Below the pieces are notes generated by a model. The model made no database searches and was not told the DNA's origin. It saw only the letters and a list, made by a program, of their open reading frames with translations. The position numbers and the translations under genes were made by a program. From Kangiellaceae bacterium (lineage in GTDB: Bacteria; Pseudomonadota; Gammaproteobacteria; Enterobacterales; Kangiellaceae), in contig JAPHTP010000115.1 in the NCBI GenBank assembly GCA_026196875.1, positions 1 to 64,000 on the forward strand: a stretch of 64,000 nt of DNA. Reading direction: 5' to 3'. Below are positions 56,468-64,000 of this stretch, one piece after another. How positions within the stretch are numbered: position 1 is the first letter of the stretch; the number at the start of each line of letters is the position of its first letter.

Positions 56468-58084
56468 TTAATCGAGTTTTGAAATAATAGTATCTTTGGT
56501 GACCGGGTCGGTTTGCTTATGGTCGAGCGTATAATGTAACCCTCGACTCTCTTTTCTGCGCTGAGCACATTCAATAATTAACTCTGCAACGGTAATCAAG
56601 TTGCGAAGTTCCAAAAGATTACTAGTGACTTTAAAGTTAGCATAGTAGTCCCTTACTTCTTGCTTCAGTAATTGAATGCGGCGATGGGCACGTTCCAATC
56701 GCTTGGTCGTCCGAACTATTCCTACATAGTTCCACATTAGATGTCGTAACTCATGCCAGTTGTGAGAAACTACAACTTCTTCATCCGAATCTGAAACCTG
56801 GCTTTCATCCCAGTCTGGAATGTCGACTTGCGGATGAGGTTTTTCCTTATCTTTAATGATTTGCAGAGCGGCTGCCCGGGCAAACACTAAACATTCAAGT
56901 AGCGAGTTACTAGCCATGCGGTTTGCACCATGCAATCCGGTAAACGCGACTTCACCAATTGCAAAAAGATTGCCTATATCGGTGGCGGCATTGTTGTTTA
57001 CGACAACACCTCCACAGGTGTAGTGAGCTGCAGGTACTACTGGAATAGGATCTTTGGTGATATCTATGTCCAATTTCTTCAAACGCTCATATATTGTCGG
57101 AAAATGGGAGCGGACAAATTCAGGATCCTTATGACTAATATCGAGATAAACGCAATCAATACCTAGTCGTTTTATTTCATGGTCAATTGCCCGAGCAACT
57201 ATATCGCGCGGGGCAAGCTCGGCTCTTTCATCGAAACGTGGCATAAACCGTTCACCGCTGGGTAATTTCAGAACAGCCCCTTCGCCGCGTAAGGCTTCGG
57301 TGATTAAGAATGAGTGGGCTTTGCTATGGAACAAACAGGTTGGATGAAATTGATTAAATTCCATATTGGCTACGCGGCAGCCACTCCGCCAGGCCATTGC
57401 AATACCGTCGCCACTCGAAACATCTGGATTGCTTGTATAGAGATAAACTTTACTGGCGCCACCTGTGGCAAGTACTACAGATTTAGCTTTAAAGACTTCT
57501 ACTTCTCCGCTACTTCTATTGAGTGCATATGCGCCTAAACATCGGTTCTTAGGTCCTATCAGTCCTATTTTATGAGAGGTAATCAGGTCGACAGCATTAT
57601 ATTTTTCAAACAATCGAATGTTTTTAGCTCGTTTGATTACTGAAGAAAGAGTTGTCTGGACTTCTTTACCTGTCGCGTCTTTGGAGTGAATGATACGCCT
57701 ATGACTGTGGCCTCCTTCGCGAGTAAGGTGGTAACTTGTTTGTCCTGAATCGTCTTTTTCTCGGCTAAATGAAACGCCTTGTTCAATCAACCAATCTATC
57801 GCTGCTTTACTATTTTCGACTGTATATCTTACACTTTCAGGGTTACAAAGCCCGGCACCCGCAATTAAGGTGTCGTTGACGTGAGAATCAGTGGAATCAT
57901 TATTATCTAAAACAGCAGCGATCCCTCCCTGGGCGTAGTAAGTAGCGCCTTCAGTCAGCTCACTTTTGCAAAGTACATTGATCGAAAAATGCTCAGATAA
58001 CTGGAGCGCACAGGTGAGTCCCGCCGCGCCACTACCAATAATTAACACGTCAGATTCATGCTGAGTTATTGCTGATTTTTTCAC
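56468..58084 (-). CDS. nadB: L-aspartate oxidase NadB
   Basis: NadB oxidises L-aspartate to iminoaspartate in NAD synthesis. The 538 residues show the FAD dinucleotide motif [14 protein letters not shown] near residue 14, the [12 protein letters not shown] segment near residue 47, [14 protein letters not shown], the catalytic region [13 protein letters not shown] near residue 123 and [15 protein letters not shown] near residue 379. It is divergent from rpoE, a conserved arrangement in gammaproteobacteria. Confidence 0.97.
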   Translation of the reverse strand: MKKSAITQHESDVLIIGSGAAGLTCALQLSEHFSINVLCKSELTEGATYYAQGGIAAVLDNNDSTDSHVNDTLIAGAGLCNPESVRYTVENSKAAIDWLIEQGVSFSREKDDSGQTSYHLTREGGHSHRRIIHSKDATGKEVQTTLSSVIKRAKNIRLFEKYNAVDLITSHKIGLIGPKNRCLGAYALNRSSGEVEVFKAKSVVLATGGASKVYLYTSNPDVSSGDGIAMAWRSGCRVANMEFNQFHPTCLFHSKAHSFLITEALRGEGAVLKLPSGERFMPRFDERAELAPRDIVARAIDHEIKRLGIDCVYLDISHKDPEFVRSHFPTIYERLKKLDIDITKDPIPVVPAAHYTCGGVVVNNNAATDIGNLFAIGEVAFTGLHGANRMASNSLLECLVFARAAALQIIKDKEKPHPQVDIPDWDESQVSDSDEEVVVSHNWHELRHLMWNYVGIVRTTKRLERAHRRIQLLKQEVRDYYANFKVTSNLLELRNLITVAELIIECAQRRKESRGLHYTLDHKQTDPVTKDTIISKLD

Positions 58085-58596
58085 TTAGCGACCTGATTGA
58101 AAAGGAATCCGCGTATTTTGCTTAAAATGATTGATAAAATCCAATGCTATCTGGTGATTTATAGTTGAAGTAAATGATTAATCTATGGATAGGAAAGTGC
58201 TTAGATTGACAATTTGCTGGTTAATTAATAGACGATCAAAGTCATTAGAAGCTAAAGTCTTAGAAAACGGCTAAAATTCTTATATAAAAAATGGAACTAA
58301 TTCAGCGGGTTGAGAGTCAATTCATGGGATAATTGTTGTAGTTTTTGTGATTTAGCTGTGTTCTAAAGCAAAGCTTCAAACATATTTCCACGTGGGGATA
58401 TCTGAATCGGACAGATTTGTTTAAAATCAGCATATGAACTTTAAGTCCAGATTCAATAGTTCAATCTGACTCGTTTGTTAAGCCCGTAGGGTTTAAGTTT
58501 TCGCGGATGGTTACAATGGCAGTATACCTGCAGTCCGTAGTTGAGTTAGTTGAATATTAATGACTGATAAAAAATAAGACGTAAAAGAAGAATTAC
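58085..58596. other. divergent nadB / rpoE intergenic region
   Basis: The region holds a sigma-E-like promoter (58293-58321) and then a 270-base leader. In this leader are an 8-base-pair hairpin (58478-58485 / 58489-58496, one wobble) followed by GTTTT, and two very short frames: ATG at 58507 with 17 codons ending TAA at 58560, whose stop overlaps a 5-codon frame starting at 58559. No strong ribosome site supports them. An RseD-like coupling peptide is possible but unproven. No longer gene is seen. Confidence 0.4.
58293..58321 (+). promoter_or_regulatory. sigma-E-type promoter of rpoE
   Basis: GGAACTA is followed after exactly 16 bases by GTCAAT. Compared with the enterobacterial sigma-E consensus GGAACTT-N16-GTCTAA, the -35 has one mismatch and the -10 keeps GTC. 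It would start transcription near 58328 and make rpoE autoregulated. Confidence 0.75.
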
Positions 58597-59172
58597 ATGA
58601 GTGATACGACCGACGCCGAGTTAGTTGAAAGAGTCCAAAAGGGCGACAAGCGGGCGTTTGATTTACTGGTTTCTAAATACCAAAACAAAATATTTGTCAT
58701 TATCAGCCGATTCATCAGCGATCAGGCTGAAGTTTACGATGTTGCTCAAGATACATTCATAAAGGCGTATCGAGCGCTGCCTAATTTTCGCGGTGATAGC
58801 CAGTTTTATACGTGGATATACCGAATTGCCATCAATACTGCAAAGAATTACTTGACGGCAAAGGGGCGAAGACCACCTGCTAGTGATATTGATTCGCAAG
58901 ACGCTGAGAGTTTCGGAATTGGCTCGGCGCTTAAAGAAAATGCATCTCCAGAAAAACTATTGATGCGAGACGAATTAAAGAAGGTTATTTTTGCCACGAT
59001 TGATCAATTGCCTGATGATCTAAAGACGGCCATCACTCTTCGTGAAATGGAAGGCTTAAGTTATGAAGAAATTGCCGAATCTATGGGATGTCCCGTGGGT
59101 ACCGTCAGGTCACGTATCTTCAGAGCTCGGGAGGCGATTGACGAGAATATCAAACCGCTTATGGGGCAATGA
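58597..59172 (+). CDS. rpoE: extracytoplasmic-stress sigma factor RpoE (AlgU)
   Basis: RpoE is the group IV sigma factor responding to outer-membrane protein stress. The 191 residues include region 2 (YDVAQDTFIKAYRALPNFRG, then FYTWIYRIAINTAKNYL) and region 4 (ITLREMEGLSYEEIAESM, then GCPVGTVRSRIFRAREAI). Length equals E. coli RpoE. A sigma-E-like promoter lies upstream. Unusually, rseA does not follow at once but after 325 bases. Confidence 0.98.
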   Translation: MSDTTDAELVERVQKGDKRAFDLLVSKYQNKIFVIISRFISDQAEVYDVAQDTFIKAYRALPNFRGDSQFYTWIYRIAINTAKNYLTAKGRRPPASDIDSQDAESFGIGSALKENASPEKLLMRDELKKVIFATIDQLPDDLKTAITLREMEGLSYEEIAESMGCPVGTVRSRIFRAREAIDENIKPLMGQ

Positions 59173-59497
59173 AAAATAAATATTGAATTTTTTGTCAATT
59201 TCTCTGAACTTTTTGTAAACAACTGTGTCAGAGTGTGGCATAAAAAAGAGATAAAGGTAACTCCTCTGGTTTAAAGGTGAAAAACCTTTGTAGAAGTTAA
59301 GAAGAGCTAAGCTGTAAAAATTAGATTGCAAAAACTAATTAGGTGGAGCTGGCTATCAGAAGGATTACATGTTTTACCTGTTTAAGGTTTAACTATTTAA
59401 TGGTGGGCTAAAGGAAGTGTAGCGAGCTGTAATGTTATACTACTTAATTAGGTTTAATATTAATTAGGGTTAATACTGGGTTGAGAGACGCATTTAT
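59173..59497 (+). other. rpoE-rseA intergenic gap
   Basis: The gap has no gene. A small hairpin AAAGGT / ACCTTT (59273-59289) without a T run and an extended -10 promoter candidate (59433-59441) are visible. In most relatives the two genes are nearly adjacent. Confidence 0.5.
59433..59441 (+). promoter_or_regulatory. candidate extended -10 promoter of rseA
   Basis: TG-T-TATACT fits TGnTATAAT with one mismatch, 57 bases before the rseA ATG. No clear -35 is seen. It would allow rseA transcription apart from rpoE. Confidence 0.45.
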
Positions 59498-60208
59498 ATG
59501 TCAGATAACAAAGATCAAGTGAGTAACGAGCAAGTCAGCAATCAAGATTTGTCCGATTTAATGGATGGCATGGTTTCTGATGAAGCTTTTGAAAGCATAC
59601 TCGCTGATGAGAAACAGGGTGAAGCTTGGTTCCGTTACCATACTGCGCGAGCGGTTATGCAAGGCGAAGGTTCTGCTTTTAGCTCGTTTGATTTTACTCG
59701 CTCTGTTGCTGAAAAGTTAGCAATGGAAGCTGAACATGCAGTGGCTAGTGACGAGGTTATCGATGCTCAACCAAAGGAAGCAGAGGTTATTGAACTTGGC
59801 CGGTGGCAGCCTTGGCGTAAGCTCGGTGGAGGTCTTGCTGTAGCCGCGTCAGTTGCTTTCGCAATGGTATTCTCGGTCCAAATGATGAACAAAGCGCCTT
59901 CTGTTGAACTGCAGCCTGGAACAACAATCGCATCAGGAGTTGAAGGTCAAATTCTTCCTGAAGTTGAATTAACCACCGATGATAAGTTACAACAAAGACA
60001 ATTGGACGATATCCAGCAGATATTGAATCGTTCTCGCAATAACTTCCGTGTTAATGAACAATTTGTTAGCGGCAATGAAGCTTTCGTTCAGTCCTTCATT
60101 GTTGAGACTAAAGAAAAAGATGATGTTAGTGAATTTCAAAGAGAAATTCGTAATATGAAGAAGCCTTCAGAGATGGAAAACAGCCCTGAAGAAGATAAAA
60201 AGAATTAG
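59498..60208 (+). CDS. rseA: sigma-E anti-sigma factor RseA
   Basis: RseA binds RpoE in the cytoplasm and is cleaved by DegS and RseP under envelope stress. Residues about 15-85 form the RseA N-terminal sigma-binding domain (LSDLMDGMVSDEAFESIL, then AWFRYHTARAVMQGE), residues 108-130 a single span (GGGLAVAASVAFAMVFSVQM), and the rest is periplasmic with an acidic tail. Its N-terminal 15 residues repeat S-N-x-Q-V. It is followed by a strong terminator rather than by rseB. Confidence 0.93.
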   Translation: MSDNKDQVSNEQVSNQDLSDLMDGMVSDEAFESILADEKQGEAWFRYHTARAVMQGEGSAFSSFDFTRSVAEKLAMEAEHAVASDEVIDAQPKEAEVIELGRWQPWRKLGGGLAVAASVAFAMVFSVQMMNKAPSVELQPGTTIASGVEGQILPEVELTTDDKLQQRQLDDIQQILNRSRNNFRVNEQFVSGNEAFVQSFIVETKEKDDVSEFQREIRNMKKPSEMENSPEEDKKN

Positions 60209-60281
60209 TTACAGGTTTAGAAGTTAAGGATTTGCTTAAGTAATTGTACTCACATTCAGGGGAAGAATCCTTATTAAAGAT

Positions 60282-60310
60282 AACGGCGGACTTAGTTCCG
60301 CCGTTTTTTT
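60282..60310 (+). terminator. intrinsic terminator after rseA
   Basis: AACGGCGGA pairs with TCCGCCGTT around a 6-base loop and is followed by a T run to 60310. It separates rseA from rseC. Confidence 0.93.
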
Positions 60311-60318
60311 ATATGTTT

Positions 60319-60324
60319 TATAAT
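60319..60324 (+). promoter_or_regulatory. candidate -10 box for rseC-degP
   Basis: A perfect TATAAT lies 61 bases before rseC and directly behind the terminator. The matching -35 position falls in the terminator stem (TTCCGC) and is poor, so activity is uncertain. Confidence 0.4.
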
Positions 60325-60385
60325 CAATAATAGAGGGTTTAAACAGACCTGCCTATTAACCTAATTTCGTGAACCTGAACCTTTT

Positions 60386-60889
60386 ATGCAAGCCACACTA
60401 ACTGAAACCGGACTGGTTACCAAAATCGAAGGGAATAATGCTTGGGTTAACACCAAGGCTAAATTAGCCTGCTCCTCTTGCCAGGTCGAATCAACTTGCG
60501 GTAACGGGATTTTGGAGAAATATCTAGCAGGCAAAATATTTATTTCACTTGTGCCAAACCAATTAAATGCCGAAGTGGGTGATGAAGTCATTTTATCGGT
60601 AGCTAAATCAAGTGTAACCAAAGCGTCATTTGTGGTCTATTTTATGCCTCTTTTGTTAATGACATCCTTTGCATTTATCGCAGAAAAGCTCTTCGTAAGT
60701 GAGCCAGTTACCATTATTTCCGGAATGCTTGGTCTGTCCATTGGAATTGTATTCATATCTATTTACAATCGGTTTGTCGCCAAAAAAGAACATTTTATGC
60801 CTAAAATGGTCTCTAAGATGTCGCCAAATAGTAAAACATCTGATATCAATGTTAATGATTTCAAATCCATCAAAATTAAAAACCTATAA
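60386..60889 (+). CDS. rseC: RseC/MucC-type positive regulator of sigma E
   Basis: RseC is an inner-membrane protein of the sigma-E locus also linked to Rnf/SoxR reduction. The 167 residues begin with an N-terminal small domain holding three cysteines in C29-x2-C32-x5-C38 (family members commonly have more) and two membrane spans near residues 80-100 and 105-125. The C-terminal tail is basic. rseB, usual between rseA and rseC, is absent. degP follows 41 bases later. Confidence 0.9.
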   Translation: MQATLTETGLVTKIEGNNAWVNTKAKLACSSCQVESTCGNGILEKYLAGKIFISLVPNQLNAEVGDEVILSVAKSSVTKASFVVYFMPLLLMTSFAFIAEKLFVSEPVTIISGMLGLSIGIVFISIYNRFVAKKEHFMPKMVSKMSPNSKTSDINVNDFKSIKIKNL

Positions 60890-60930
60890 ATTTTGAGATA
60901 AGTGAAGATTTTTGAGATAAGAGAGTCTAT

Positions 60931-62316
60931 ATGAAGCAACTAAAAGTCATCGTTCCTCTAGTACTTCTAATGCTAGTGCAATATTTCTACTTTCAAAGTC
61001 AGTTGGATGAAGTTAAGAGCCAAGACCAATATTTTTCTCAACCTTCTCAAGATGCTGCTAAAAACGTACTCCAACTTCCAGCGTTTTCGGATTTAGCTGA
61101 GCTCTCCAAACAGAGTGTAGTCAGTATTGAAGTTTCGACTCGTGAAAGAAGCAGGAGTCGTCGGCCGAACGGAATGGGGTCAGGTTTTGTAATTTCAGAA
61201 GATGGCTATTTATTGACCAATAACCATGTGACTCAGGGATCAGCGAATATTGTCGTCAAACTTGCTGATGGAACGGAGCATGATGCAGATTTAATCGGCA
61301 GCGATCCAGAAACTGATTTATCTTTAATCAAGATTGATGTTGATGGCTTAAAACCATTTGAGTTTGGTAATGTTGATGAAGCTAAAGTTGGTTCTTGGGT
61401 GGTCGCTATTGGTGCGCCTTTTGGCTTTGAGCAAACAGTGACTGCTGGAATTATTAGCGCAAAAGGACGCTCGGTTGGCGAACAATATGTTCCTTATATT
61501 CAAACTGACGTAGCCATCAATATGGGTAACTCCGGTGGACCTTTGATCAATATGGATGGAAAAGTTATTGGGGTTAACTCGAAAATCATTAGTACTGACG
61601 GTGGTTCGGTTGGGCTATCTTTTGCAATTCCGATTGATTTGGCAGTGGATGTAGTAAACCAGTTAAAAGAAGATGGAAAAGTTCGTCGAGGATTTCTTGG
61701 AGTGGGTTATCAAGAAGTGACACGAGAAATTGCGGAAAGCTTCTCTTTAAAGTCTAATCGCGGTGCATTAATCAATGCTGTATCGAGAAATTCTCCTGCC
61801 GAAAAAGCAGGCTTAAGAGTTGGTGATATTGTCACTGCGGTAGATGGTAAAAGAATCATTAACTACACAGAGTTACCATTTTTGGTTGGCCGTTTACGGC
61901 CAGGAATGGAAACAGAACTAAATATTATTCGCGATGGAGATCCTGATACCCTAAAGCTACTGGTAGGTAGCCGCGATCCGCAAGATAGAGTCGTAAGTGT
62001 GGAACCTCAGCCAGAGGGAGAAACTTCGACTACCGATAACCCTCTAAAAATAAAAGTAGCTGACGTCCCGAATGATGTAAGAGAAACTTTTAATTTAGAT
62101 GAAGGGATTTTCATTGAAGATGTAGAAGAAGGCCCAGCGCAGCAAGCTGGATTGCGACGTGGCGATGTTATTCTTTCCATACAAACAACGCCGATGAAAA
62201 ACGTAGCAGATTTTGAAGCGATGATGCAGAGGCTGCCGACGAGTGGTACTTTCGCTATTCTGATAACAAGACCGGGACAAGGGACAAGGTATATAGTTAT
62301 AGACCTCAACGAATAG
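60931..62316 (+). CDS. periplasmic serine protease of the DegP/DegQ/MucD family
   Basis: This 461-residue HtrA protease degrades or refolds envelope proteins. Its triad is His99 (LTNNHV), Asp129 (DPETDLSLI) and Ser201 (GNSGGPL), followed by two PDZ domains (about 270-365 and 370-461). The N-terminus has a hydrophobic span at residues 6-24 but no obvious signal cleavage motif, so it may stay membrane-anchored as in DegS, although DegS has only one PDZ domain. Position after rseC matches MucD of pseudomonads. Confidence 0.95.
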   Translation: MKQLKVIVPLVLLMLVQYFYFQSQLDEVKSQDQYFSQPSQDAAKNVLQLPAFSDLAELSKQSVVSIEVSTRERSRSRRPNGMGSGFVISEDGYLLTNNHVTQGSANIVVKLADGTEHDADLIGSDPETDLSLIKIDVDGLKPFEFGNVDEAKVGSWVVAIGAPFGFEQTVTAGIISAKGRSVGEQYVPYIQTDVAINMGNSGGPLINMDGKVIGVNSKIISTDGGSVGLSFAIPIDLAVDVVNQLKEDGKVRRGFLGVGYQEVTREIAESFSLKSNRGALINAVSRNSPAEKAGLRVGDIVTAVDGKRIINYTELPFLVGRLRPGMETELNIIRDGDPDTLKLLVGSRDPQDRVVSVEPQPEGETSTTDNPLKIKVADVPNDVRETFNLDEGIFIEDVEEGPAQQAGLRRGDVILSIQTTPMKNVADFEAMMQRLPTSGTFAILITRPGQGTRYIVIDLNE

Positions 62317-62341
62317 TCGCTAAGCCATATTGTTATAAACA

Positions 62342-62372
62342 AAAGAAGGCTTCTATTTGAAGCCTTCTTTGT
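62342..62372. terminator. bidirectional terminator
   Basis: AAAGAAGGCTTC and GAAGCCTTCTTT form a perfect 12-base-pair stem with a 5-base loop, between the convergent degP and beta-galactosidase genes. Flanking A/T tracts serve both strands. Confidence 0.88.
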
Positions 62373-62386
62373 AAAAAACCTTAGTT

Positions 62387-64000
<1,614 letters not shown>

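Overview
The window is one strand-complete piece of a gammaproteobacterial chromosome of moderate-to-low GC (about 40% by eye). Evidence for the lineage is the dcw division and cell-wall cluster ending in ftsZ-lpxC, the ygfZ / sdhE-ygfX / nadB / rpoE-rseA-rseC-degP neighbourhood, and the LPS enzyme LpxC. The combination with secreted S8 protease carrying PPC domains and many signalling proteins suggests a marine, protein-degrading member near Kangiellaceae, but that assignment is inference only.

Layout. 1-12450: dcw cluster on the + strand (murF 3' end, mraY, murD, ftsW, murG, murC, ddl, ftsQ, ftsA, ftsZ, then a 514-base structured gap and lpxC). 12610-14099: dciA-like DUF721 gene and an M23/LytM peptidase. 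14282-19241: leucine operon leuACDB, preceded by what reads as two complete, tandem transcription attenuators, each with its own Leu-rich leader peptide. 19347-29986: accessory genes (membrane protein, secreted hydrolase, LysR, S8 protease, a TetR / membrane protein / ABC1-kinase operon, second hydrolase with LysR, SnoaL-like protein). 30050-34230: proteostasis genes (Lon-like protease, DUF533 protein, HtpX). 34727-38990: secreted lipase-like hydrolase, YaaA, CoA-transferase. 39124-48393: a signalling/redox block comprising a STAS-like protein, a membrane Fe-S/FAD oxidoreductase, a stand-alone cyclic-nucleotide-binding protein, a GAF/HD-GYP protein, a CHASE2 adenylate cyclase, an SH3 protein and an M48 lipoprotein. 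48471-53493: secreted proteins including a 1275-residue MshQ/DUF6701-type protein. 53655-62316: HDOD protein, ygfZ, sdhE, ygfX, nadB, and the envelope-stress genes rpoE, rseA, rseC and a DegP/DegQ protease (no rseB). 62387-64000: 3' end of a LacZ-family beta-galactosidase.

How genes work together. The first 12 kb builds peptidoglycan precursors and the septal ring. The leucine genes form one attenuated operon whose first enzyme lacks the leucine-binding regulatory domain, so control seems to rest on RNA rather than on feedback inhibition. The 39.6-48.4 kb block holds a cAMP producer, a cAMP-type receptor domain without a DNA-binding domain and a multi-cofactor redox protein, and is the best candidate here for an undescribed signalling system. 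The sigma-E locus has its own sigma-E-like promoter, but sigma factor and anti-sigma factor are separated by 325 bases and RseB is missing.

I see no tRNA, rRNA, insertion sequence, prophage or CRISPR array. All structure and promoter calls were made by eye; none was folded or scored computationally.
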